Source of the DNA: Plicaturopsis crispa FD-325 SS-3
Taxonomy: Eukaryota; Basidiomycota; Agaricomycetes; Amylocorticiales; Amylocorticiaceae
Length of the DNA stretch: 64,000 nt
Reading direction: 5' to 3'
NCBI GenBank assembly: GCA_000827205.1
Contig: KN832560.1
Coordinates: 1,733,580-1,797,579, forward strand
The position numbers and the translations under genes were made by a program. The notes below the pieces were generated by a model. It did not search any database. It was not told where the DNA came from and worked only from the letters and a program-made list of their open reading frames with translations. Shown piece after piece: positions 36,990-47,043 of this stretch (the stretch's first letter is position 1; each line of letters starts with the position of its first letter).

Positions 36990-38280
36990 CTACGCGCATC
37001 CAAAGCCGCGCACGAGACAAGAAAATCGACGCCGCGAGGAGAGAAGTCAGTCTGCGCGAGGAGAAGGGTCTGACTGCGAGGGGAAACCGACGGCGCGAGA
37101 GGAAACCAACAGCGGGAGGAGAAATCATCGGCGCTTAAGAGAGGAAAACGGACAACGAGAGGGGAAATGGGCAGCGAGAGTATTCCGACGCGCCACGGAA
37201 GGAGAATGAGGCTGACTGACCCGGAAAAAAACCGACACAGGAGGATACCGACGACGGGAGGAAACCGAAGACGGGAGGGGAAGCCGACTACGCAGGAGTG
37301 AATCGACCGGCGTGCCAGAAGAAACAGTCACGCAAGAGGAAGCCGGCGACGCGGGAGGAACGACTGCGGGGAATATAAACCGCACGCGAGGAGAGGAAGC
37401 CGACAGCACAAGAGGAGAGGAAGCCGATAGCACAAGAGGAAAACGACTGCGAGAGGAGACACCGACTGAGAGATGATATCGACGGCTGAAAGCGGGCCTG
37501 AAATCGACAGTGCGAGGGTTCTAAAATCGATAGTGTGCATGCTTGCAATCGACTACGCGGGGTTGACATCGACTACGCAGGCCTGGAATTGCCATTGCAC
37601 GGGGTGCCAGAAAGCGATGGCGCTCGGCTTGAAGTCGACAGAGCGAGGAGAGAAAATCGACGGCGCGCATCCAATTTTGACAGTGCGAGGGCTTGAAATA
37701 GACAGTGCGAGGGCTTGACATCGACAGAGCGCGGCCGAGGCATGGACGGTGCGCAATCAAAATCGACAGAGCGACGGCTTCAAAGCGACGCCGCGAGAGG
37801 AAACCGACGGTGCGCGGCTTGACACCGACTGTACAGCGTGGGCCAGAAAGCGACAGTGCGCGTGTCAGGAATCAAGGGCGCTAAGCCTTGCAATTGACGC
37901 GGCGAGGGCTTCGGAGTCAACGATGCGAGAAGATAGTCGACAGTGCGCGGTCTTGCGCTTGGAACAGACGGCGCGAGGAGATGAGATCGACGTGCGCGTG
38001 CCTAAAATCAAAGGTGGGTGGGCTTAAAATCGACAGTGTGAGCCTCAAAGCAATGGTGCGCAGCTGCGCGGCTCGCCAGCGTCGGTACGCTGACTGATAT
38101 TCACGGTGCGGGCTTGAAAACGACAGTGCACGGCTTGGAATTCGACCGTGCGAGGGCTTTGACTTCGACTGCGCGAGGGTTTGACAACGACGGTGGGGAG
38201 CTGTAAGCCGGCAGTCCGCGGGCCTGAAATCGACAGGGTGTGGACTTGAAGCGACGGCGTGACGGCCTGCAACCGACAGT
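36990..38280. repeat. Degenerate purine-rich tandem array (about 1.3 kb)
   Basis: A loosely conserved unit of roughly 20-30 bases, close to GAGGGCTTGAAATCGACAGTGCG, repeats across the region. The left third is dominated by a shorter GAGGRGAAACCGACGGCGC version. Divergence and indels keep the period irregular. No frame is conserved through it, and the long frames it contains are by-products of its biased composition. Confidence 0.7.
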
Positions 38281-39010
38281 ACTACACCCCAAGACCGGAA
38301 CGCATTGAAAATCCAATGAAAAACAGATTGATGGAATTTGAGTGGGCTTGCCATTGGATTCCGACGGTGAGCAAGATTTACGGTGACCGTAGACACTTCC
38401 ATTGGGATTCCAACGAGTCCATCAGCCCGAGAGACCGGCCCATCAAATGGAACAGAGCGTGTACCGCTGCAAAAAGAACTGCTCTGCAAAAGGTTCGAAC
38501 GCGGGCCTACAAAAAATCTCAGAGCGCCAGCAACAAGCACTCGTAACCGTTGAGCCAACAAGGCCATGACAGATTTGCCCGTGCATGCTGTATATTCATC
38601 CAGTGCTGCTTCCAGATCATCAAACTATGCTTATAAGCTGAAAACAACATTGAACGGGGTGACCATTAGTCTGCCTAAGGCCTTGAATGTCACGAGCAGA
38701 GTATAGTCTCGATTAACTGAGTGCAGACCTCTGATTATAGAGCTGTGAGCGCGGGCTGCGCGACACTGTCACTGCAGACTGAGCGCTGCCACAACTCTCC
38801 GAACGAAATTCTAAGTCCCTTTCAGGGGCTTATTAGCCATTTATATGTCTCGGCATGTCGGCTTGATGGGCCTTTGATTTTCGCGTGGAGGGTCCATTGG
38901 TTTCCGCTGATCTTGCTGACCGTAGGAAAGTCATTGGAAAACTCCGTTGGAAATCCGCTGATCTCATCCTCCAAAGGTTTTTCAATGCGTTCCGGTCTGG
39001 GGGTGTAGTG
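38279..39010. mobile_element. Fold-back or MITE-like element with long inverted arms
   Basis: The left arm (38279 to about 38440) and right arm (about 38870-39010) are inverted copies. Both outer ends read RCTACACCCCNAGACCGGAACGCATTGAAAA from the outside in, and a second match, YGGTGAGCAAGAT versus CGGTCAGCAAGAT, lies further in. The arms are about 140-160 bases and imperfect. No transposase lies between them. A second right arm at about 39564-39704 belongs to the duplicated gap flank. Confidence 0.6.
38471..38556 (-). ncRNA. Pol III-like unit with A and B boxes (tRNA-derived?)
   Basis: On the minus strand, GGCTCAACGGTTACGAG (38556-38540) fits a tRNA A box with a four-pair D stem. GCGTTCGAACCT (38502-38491) fits a B box, and TTTTT follows at 38475-38471. 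The anticodon and T stems do not pair properly, so it is not a working tRNA. A decayed tRNA or a tRNA-derived SINE head is the best reading; chance is not excluded. Confidence 0.35.
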
Positions 39011-39236
39011 CCCCGGTTCGCAAAAGGAAGCTGCAAAATGCGAAAAGAAAAGTCGGGAAGCGCACCGGCGGGAAAGCTGTAGATCGGACGCAGGCGAAGA
39101 TGCGAGTGCAGGGGCGGTGTCGTGAGTGAGGACATAGGCGCGGGCTGGGGAGCGGCGACGCGAAAAAAAACGCACGATAACGCAGTAACGCACGTACTCG
39201 AGAGGAAACGCGCATACTAGCGAAGTCCGAGGACGG
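38767..39236. repeat. First copy of 470-base identical gap flank
   Basis: This segment is base-for-base the same as 39461-39930 as far as I can read it. It runs from TGTCACTGCAGACTGAG to GAAGTCCGAGGACGG, where the N run begins. See the matching entry on the other side of the gap. Confidence 0.9.
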
Positions 39237-39460
39237 NNNNNNNNNNNNNNNNNNNNNNNNNNNNNNNNNNNNNNNNNNNNNNNNNNNNNNNNNNNNNNNN
39301 NNNNNNNNNNNNNNNNNNNNNNNNNNNNNNNNNNNNNNNNNNNNNNNNNNNNNNNNNNNNNNNNNNNNNNNNNNNNNNNNNNNNNNNNNNNNNNNNNNNN
39401 NNNNNNNNNNNNNNNNNNNNNNNNNNNNNNNNNNNNNNNNNNNNNNNNNNNNNNNNNNNN
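39237..39460. other. Assembly gap, 224 N
   Basis: An unbroken run of N separates two identical flanks. The sequence is continuous from either copy, so the gap probably joins overlapping contig ends that were not merged. Confidence 0.98.
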
Positions 39461-39930
39461 TGTCACTGCAGACTGAGCGCTGCCACAACTCTCCGAACGA
39501 AATTCTAAGTCCCTTTCAGGGGCTTATTAGCCATTTATATGTCTCGGCATGTCGGCTTGATGGGCCTTTGATTTTCGCGTGGAGGGTCCATTGGTTTCCG
39601 CTGATCTTGCTGACCGTAGGAAAGTCATTGGAAAACTCCGTTGGAAATCCGCTGATCTCATCCTCCAAAGGTTTTTCAATGCGTTCCGGTCTGGGGGTGT
39701 AGTGCCCCGGTTCGCAAAAGGAAGCTGCAAAATGCGAAAAGAAAAGTCGGGAAGCGCACCGGCGGGAAAGCTGTAGATCGGACGCAGGCGAAGATGCGAG
39801 TGCAGGGGCGGTGTCGTGAGTGAGGACATAGGCGCGGGCTGGGGAGCGGCGACGCGAAAAAAAACGCACGATAACGCAGTAACGCACGTACTCGAGAGGA
39901 AACGCGCATACTAGCGAAGTCCGAGGACGG
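39461..39930. repeat. Second copy of 470-base identical gap flank
   Basis: Same sequence as 38767-39236. It starts exactly at the first base after the N run and continues into unique sequence at 39931. Confidence 0.9.
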
Positions 39931-40740
39931 CAGCGAGATAAACGCACGGCAATACGGTTAACCGCCACGGGAAAGGAGATAAACGCCACGGTAATAAAGC
40001 AGATAAATGACGCAAGCGCAAATATTGGGCGACATCAGCATGGTGATGGCGCGAGCGGGGAGAGTATGTTTTTTCGGAGAGGTGGGAGATATGAGCGAAG
40101 AGGGAGTGCATACAAACGCGGACCTCTTTGTAAAGCAGACCGTAGCGATTGAGTACTTCGACGTGAGCAAAGGAAAGCGGGAGAGGGAGGGTCGTACGCA
40201 AGGGGAAGGCAGAGGGGACGATATGGGCCGGACAGACATGAGCGTGCTGACGCAGGGTGAAGACGGGACGAGGTCAACGTGCACGCAGAGGCAAGGCCGC
40301 GGGTTATACGATTCGAGGATCGACAGCCATCGGGACACCATCTCTCTCGAGGCCAGAGCGTACAGTCGAGGCGACCCATCCACGCGTTGGAGTTAACCGT
40401 CGAAGGCCCAGGTGCGTGTGGTGACAGATCCGTGACCGTCGCAGGGCTGATGCGCACCTCCACACCCACCACGCCCGGCGATATACGCGTCGCACGTCGA
40501 TCGCATCCGACTGCAAGTCTGACAGCGCACCCCCGGGGATTCGCCGCACGGGCCCGGTCAAGATAACCACTCCACCCCTGACCCGAAACACCGGACCCCA
40601 ATTAAGAGTCCGCCGTTGTTTGTTGTGCGCGGTGCCTTAATGGGGGCGAGGGGAGGGCATCAGGCACGATAAGAAGAAGTGTGTTGCCCTCGCTGTTCCT
40701 CTCTCCTCTCCTCCTTTTCCCCTCGTTCCTGTCTCGTCTC
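39931..40740. other. Upstream region of the zinc-finger gene
   Basis: No gene is supported. From about 40680 the sequence becomes CT-rich, up to the ATG at 40741, which fits a fungal promoter and 5' leader. Confidence 0.5.
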
Positions 40741-43700
40741 ATGGACGAGCCTTTTTCGTCATCCAGCCAGCAGCAGCAGAGCGACATGGCGGTGCCCCTC
40801 GTACCGGCGGCGGGCGCGACAACTGGTGGGGTGGGGAAGCGCTATAGGCCGGCGCCGGCAAAGACGTTTCAGTGTAGAGGGTATGGGGAGTGTAGGATGG
40901 TGTTTAGTAGGAGCGAGCATTTGGCGAGGCATATTCGGTGAGTCCGTGTTCCTGCATCCCCATCCCCCGCCTTTTTTCGATCGACGGCCTTGTTCGCTCC
41001 CTCTTTTTTTTTGCGCGCGTTTCATCTTGTCGACGCGCGTTCGGTCCCCGCTCTTGTGTCCGTTTCTCCGTCTCTCCACTTGGCGCGCTGCATCGCATTT
41101 GCGTACTTCATTTTCATTTTTATCGCGCTGCCTTTCCATCCCACATCCTGCTGCCTCTCACTGGCGCACCGGCCCTGTCCTTGCTCTCTCGCCCCACTCT
41201 CGCTGCCCAACCTTCACCCGCCCCCGCGCAGATTTCCCATTCTTCGCCCGTCACCTCTCCTCCCCTACTGCCCCTCGCCCCTCGCCAGCTGCATCTCCTG
41301 TTCCTCGCCAATGGCGCCTCGCAAATCACCACGGCCCAATCTCTCTGCCGCCCGCGCCCGCGCCCCCACCTCAACTCGGCTCACTTGCCGATGTCGCCCT
41401 TCTTGTCGCCCGTGTCGCCTTCCGTGGCGCCCGTCGCCCAGCACGGTCCTAACCCCCACTGGCGCTGCCCATCGCACTATCTCCCATCCTACGGGTAGCG
41501 CTGTTGCTTAGGCTCATGTCTCGCACGCTCACGGGCTGTTGACGAGACTCGCCTTCGCACGTCATGGCGCGGTCGTATCTGGCAACGGTTGGGCGGGCGG
41601 GGGAATCCTCAATGGTGACGGCCGCGAGGGCGGTTGTGGATGCTCGACCAGGTGTCAGTTCCCTTCGGGCGGCGGGTGGATCGTCACTGTCAACGGAGAC
41701 GGTCGCTACTGGCGACAGTCGCGAGGGCGTCGGGCTCTTGTCGTTGGCGGTGGTGCGGGCCTGGTCGCTTTTACCGTTCGCGCGGTCGATTTTACCATTC
41801 ACGCGGTCGCTTTCACCGCCGGTGGTGCGTGTCGACGACGGTGCTGCTGCTTGCCTCGTTCGACGCCGGTGCTTCGCGCTGCCTTCGATGGCTCGCGCGG
41901 CCGCCGATGTGCTCTGTCGTGGTCTCGGTGCGCCCTGGCGGTGGCCTTGGTGCGCGATTGCATTACGCGCGGTCGTTCGTGCGGCGCGGATGGTGCACCT
42001 GCTGGTGGGCGGGCAACTGGGATGTCTGTTTCCTTGCGTCGTTGCACGGCACGACTATGGGCACGGCTAGCATTGTGCGGCTGCGGCTACGGCTGTCCTT
42101 GTGTGTCAGTGCATGGCAGCGGTTCACGCGCGGGGCTGCGGCTTTCGTGCGTTGCTGCATGGCTACGGCTTTCGCGCTTTGCTGCACGGCTCTACTGCCG
42201 CAGTGCTGCACGGCTTCACCGCTCGCTCGTCTCGTCTATGGCTTAGCGGGCGTCTTTTTTCACCGTCCTGGCTTTTTTCACCGTGCATACCTTTATTTGA
42301 CAATGTTAATTCTATGGCTTGCGTCTTCTTTTACCGTGCATCCATTTTTACCGCGCACATTCTACGGCATTTCTCCCACAGCGGCGGCGGCTCGCGTCCC
42401 CTGGGCACGCCGCTGGGGTCCGCGCGCAGATTCGTTCCGCGTTATCCCCGCCGTCGTGTTCTGCCCTCCTTCCTCTCTTCCTTCTTCCCCCTCTCCTTCC
42501 CCCTCCCTTCCCCCTCTCCTTCCTCCTTCGTTCCTTTCCCACCAAATTTATGGAAGAGAATACGAAAAACTAACCCTCCCCCCTCCCCCAGCAAACACAC
42601 CGGCGAACGCCCCTTCGCCTGCCACTGCCTCAAGCAGTTCTCGCGCCTGGACAATCTGAGACAGCACGCGCAGACGGTGCATGCGGACATGCATGCGCAG
42701 AACGAGGCGATGATGCGGGAGTTGACGGGGTTGCATGCGAGTATGGCTAAGGGGGGTGGTGGGGGTGGGGCGGGTGGCGCTAAGGGTAATGGGGGGAAAG
42801 CAGCGAGTTCTAATGGTGCAACATCTGCGAATGGTGGGAATGGGAGTGCGAAGGGGGGAAGTCCACCGCAGGACGCTGGTACGTCTCTCTCCACTCTCCA
42901 CACTGTGCGCACGGATGCTGATAATGTGGGGCATGACAGCTGTGAAGATGGAAGACTCCGACACCGCCGTCTACCGCGCTTCGGACAACACGTCTTACCG
43001 CCCCCCTGGCGACCCCAATCCCAATCCCTACCGAGCGACTGATGCAAATGCATACCGCCCACGCGCGGATCGTCCACGCCCGGGAACGAGCGCGACGGGG
43101 TACGAGGGCGCGTATGAGGGGTATCCTGGGGGGTTTGAGGGGGGGTATGGGAATTCGCCTGGGGGGTATGGTAATTCGCCTCACTATAACGCGTCGCCGC
43201 CTGGTGCATATGGGCACTCGCCTCCACAAGCTTACAATGCGTCTCCGCCGGGTGGGTATAATCCTTCACCGCCTGGTGCGTATAACGCCTCCCCGCCCAC
43301 CGCCTACGACGCCCCGCACTACGCAGGCGAGTACGGCGCGCCGCGTGCAGGCGAATATGACGGCTCGCGCTACGACGCTTCCCCTCCCTCTGCGTACGCC
43401 GACGGGTACGATGCGCCGCACGACTACCCCGGCGCGTACGACCCCTCCCGTCCCGCCGATTACGACAATCGCACGGCGGGCGAATATGACCCCTCGCGCA
43501 CCACGGCAGGAGGAGGAGGAGGAGAGTACGACCCCTCGCTATACAACACATGGACCGCCGGCCCTGCCGGCGGGCATTCCTTTCGGGACCCCGCCTCTAC
43601 CAACCACCTCTCCAACCTCTCCTCCACCTCTACCTCCAATAACGGCAGCAATGCGAGCCCTAACGGGCCCGCCCAGTCCTTTCGGGGGACCTTTCGCGGC

Positions 43701-45570
43701 GAGTCCTTTCGAGGGCAGCAACAAGGTGGGGAGTCCTTTCGAGGGTCCCAAGGGGAGTCCTTTCGAGGGCCCACACAACAACAACAGCAACTCCAGGTCA
43801 AAGACGGCCAGTCCTTTCGAGCGCCACCCGGCGAGTCCTTTCGATCCTCCACACAACAACAACAACAACACGGTGGGGAGTCCTTTCGAGGGCCCACGCA
43901 GCAGCCCAAAGACGGCCAGTCATTTCGAGGGCCGCTCGCCCACGCACAGCAGCCCGTCCACCTCCAACACACACAACAACGGCGCGTCGGTGTCGCCGAA
44001 CGCGAACGGCCATATGCAGGCCCCGCATATGCAGGTTCCGAGCGTGCCGCACATACCGAGCGGCCATATACAGGCGGGGAGCGGCCATATACCAGCGACC
44101 GCTCATATGGCGACCGCACCTCACATGGGCGCACAGGCGGGGCAGATGTATCGCGGCCCTACACCGATGCAGAGCTTGCTCGGCCCGGGACCCTCCCGCC
44201 CCTCGCGGCGGTCGTCTCCGCCTCCCTCGGGCGCGACGTGGGCGTCCCTGGCGCACTCGGGGCCTCAGCTTCACTCGCCTCATCATTGGGGAGTGCACAT
44301 GGACCCTCAAGCGCGCATGGAATCCCACCCTCAAGTGCGCATGGACTCTCAAGCGCACATGGACTCCCACCCACATCCTCGCACGGACGGGACCTGGGCG
44401 GAGGGCGCGAGCTGGCCCCACCCACCCCCGCCCAACGACGGGACGTTCTTCCCCTTCCCGCCCGGCGCGCCGCCGCGCGCCCCGGTACAGCCCCCGCCTC
44501 CCTCGTGGTTCCCGCCGTACATGCTCCTCGGGGATACGCCGGGAGCGCGCTTGGACCTGGGGGCGGCGCAGGGAGCGCGCTTGGACCTAGCGCAGGCGTC
44601 GGGAGCGCGCTTCGGGGTGGCTCCGGCCCATATGGACCTTCCGCACTTGGGGGCTCCGCAGCACCAGGGACGTATGGACATGGAGGTGGATATGGACCAG
44701 CAGCAGCAGCAGCAGCAGTGGGAGGAGAGTCCGACTCCCCGTTTTCCTTCCACCCGCCCGCACCCGCACCCGAGCTTTCAACAACCACAGCAGGGCGGAA
44801 GCGCACGCTCGACGAGCGGGAGTACGAGCGGCCCGGGACCGCTTCCCGGTTCGCATACGACGCACGCCCCGGCACTTCCTCCAAATACGACGGCGACCGG
44901 CCTGGCACCGGGTACGAACGTCCAGGGACTGGGTACGACCGCCCCAGCACCGCCGCCCGGTACGCATACGACAGCGAATCGCGCCCGCAGTCTCGCCGGC
45001 TCTCCGTCATGGAGCTCTGCAACGACGACGACGGGGATGCGGTCATCGGAGGGGGGAGCCGACCGAATACGTCCGCGGGGCTCGTCTCCGGGGCGTCTGC
45101 CCTCGCTCTCCACGACCTCCGCGACGATGGACAGGGCGGCGGGGATGGAGAGGCAGAATACGGCGCACACGATGGAAAGGGCGGGAACGGCGGGGATGGC
45201 GCTAGCGAGCCACTACTCTGCGGAGCTGCGGCGCCAGCAGGAGGCGCAGCTGCAGGAGATGCGGCGAAGGCAGGAGGAAAGGGAGCGCGCGTACTACCTT
45301 GCGCAGTATCACCCTCCGCCTCCCCACTCGGCTCCACCCTCCCACCCGTCCTCCCATCAACCTCCTTCACACCAAACGCAACCTCCCTCTCATCCACACC
45401 AGCAGCAACAAGTGGGGCAGGGGCAGCAGGAGGAGGGGCAGGGGTACTTCCACCTGCAGTACGAGGACCCGTACGCGCTGCCGACGTACAGCCCACAGGG
45501 GGCGGGGCAGGGGATCAAGTACGAAGAGGCGTCGGTGCCGGCGGGCACGCCGCCGCTGCGCTTGGAATGA
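40741..45570 (+). CDS. C2H2 zinc-finger transcription factor (Msn2-like finger pair)
   Basis: Exon 1 (40741-40938) encodes a Ser/Gln-rich start, then finger 1 ([24 protein letters not shown]). A 1.65 kb intron (40939-42590) splits the linker, and exon 2 continues as [20 protein letters not shown] with finger 2 ending HAQTVHAD, the highly conserved pair of stress-type fungal regulators. A short intron follows (about 42877-42939). A long low-complexity region comes next with repeated [20 protein letters not shown] and similar units. The family-typical [11 protein letters not shown] lies near 44990-45030. The likely C-terminus ([20 protein letters not shown] to TPPLRLE, stop 45568-45570) is in a different frame from SVMELCN, so an extra intron or a frameshift must lie near 45030-45200. 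If not, the alternative end is 45578. Confidence 0.8.
40939..42590 (+). other. Unusually long intron in the zinc-finger gene
   Basis: The donor is CG|GTGAGTCC and the acceptor CCCCCAG|CAAACACACC. Joining them restores [11 protein letters not shown] in frame, which strongly supports the intron. It is CT-rich, with recurring CGCGGTCGNTTTNACC units near 41750-41830 and GCTGCACGGCT-like units near 42100-42220. At 1.65 kb it is about thirty times longer than the other introns here. Confidence 0.75.
43675..43935 (+). repeat. In-gene minisatellite GGNGAGTCCTTTCGAGG
   Basis: About nine copies of a 17-base core with CAACAA-rich spacers lie inside the zinc-finger reading frame. In the frame that follows SVMELCN they encode repeated GESFRG and QSFRG; in the other open frame they encode SPFEGP. 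The expansion probably arose by slippage. Confidence 0.75.
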
Positions 45571-47030
45571 GGGTCTAGCTCGCTCATTCATCTGTTTGCT
45601 TGGAAGGGGCGCAGGGCGCCCGTCTTTTCTTATTTCTCATTTTTTTGCGGATACCACTTGTTTAATGGATCTTCTGGAGCCTCTTGCTTGCTATCTCCCT
45701 ATTCCCCTCCCTATCCCCCACCCCCACCCACCGTGTCTCTGTCTCTGTCTGCCATCTACCGTCTGCCATCTTCTTTTTCATCTACTCGGGTCTTGCGCGG
45801 TCTCTCGGTGTCCTGCTGTGTTTCGTTCTGTTCTGTTCTCTTTTGCTTATTGTACTCTGCTCACCAAATTATTACCCCGTCTTGTTTGCTCACTTCCTCT
45901 TACTTACGGACTCTCTCCTCACCCCTCACCTTCCTACTCACCCTCTCACCCTTACCCTCCTCCTGCCCCTACGGACTCCCCTCCCCTACGGACTCTTCCC
46001 ACTTTCAACCGCACACAAATTACTTACCTACCGACTTGCTTGCGGGGTCGGCACGGACGCACAGAACAAGAACGTATATATACACTCACACAACAATGTA
46101 CATGTAGAAGTCATAGTCACAAAAACAAAAAGATGACCGACCACCTCTTCGCTCGTCTGCTTAGTCCTGCGTGCTCCGTCCAGCTCAGACTTGCTACAAA
46201 GCCAGCGAATGCAGTGGATGCCAGTGGTTGGCGTCGGGCGAGGCACGCACCGTTAAGCAATTAAACACGCAGAGCAGGAGATACGCGCGTGCGCTGCGTT
46301 CCTGGGACGTGGCCACGGACGCGGAACGATCGAGATGGCGAAATGGACTGATCGCAAGCAGTACCACCGTGCTGGCCCATCAGATTTACTTATCCTTATC
46401 TGTGCAGTGTGGTCGACTGGCTCCGGCTGACGACAGGCTCCGGTTCACAACGACAGGCTCCGGTGCACAACACCGGGCAGGCCTCGGAGACGGTACCGGG
46501 AAAGGACAGGGTGCAGTAGGGTGCAGTAGGGTGCCGGAGGTCCCATAGTACTGAAGTGCAGGGAGATGGCGAGTACTTACCGGCCGTCGATAGAGCGCGC
46601 TGTGCGTTCAACGATGCACTCGAACTCGAAGGATTTAAACGGGGGACGAGTGGGCCGGAGTAGCCGGGCCTGGACGCTAGAATGTCCATACTTACAAGCA
46701 TCTTCCATGGGCGTCAACGTCTACGAGGATTCGTACTTCGAGTCTGATTGAATGAACGATGTTTCAAGTTGGTGGAAAGACGCTCTACATTCATTGAACA
46801 ACGGGAGTACACGTATACAGACCTTCACGCATCGCACATCGTCGGCAATACCACGAGCCTGCGGTGAGAAACGGGGGTGGGCACTCGCGCGCTTCTGCCT
46901 ACCGCATGGCAGTCAAGAGGCGAGAGCAGCGCAGCCCAGAGCGTGTTAGCAGCCAGATGCCAAAAGGAGGGTGTAGCACGTATGTATGTATAGAACAAGG
47001 GGCGTCGAAAACTGTAATTTGTGGAAACAA
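45571..47030. other. 3' flank and intergenic region
   Basis: The stretch from 45590 to about 46030 is strongly CT-rich with TTACTTAC-like and CTCACCCT-like runs and is probably 3' untranslated or flanking DNA. From 46130 to 47030 only short unrecognised frames are present. A 10-base GTGCAGTAGG unit is repeated at about 46510-46530. Confidence 0.5.
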
Positions 47031-47043
47031 CTACCCCCCTATG

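Noticed and set aside
38471-38556. Functional tRNA gene
   Set aside because: A and B boxes are present, but the anticodon and T stems cannot pair, so it is listed only as a possible relic.
38822-39466. Minus-strand frame running through the N gap
   Set aside because: The frame is held open only by N codons, and the flanks are a duplicated assembly artefact.
44159-45496. 445-codon minus-strand frame opposite the zinc-finger gene
   Set aside because: High GC and low-complexity sequence keeps several frames open. It has no domain, and the plus strand carries the conserved motifs.
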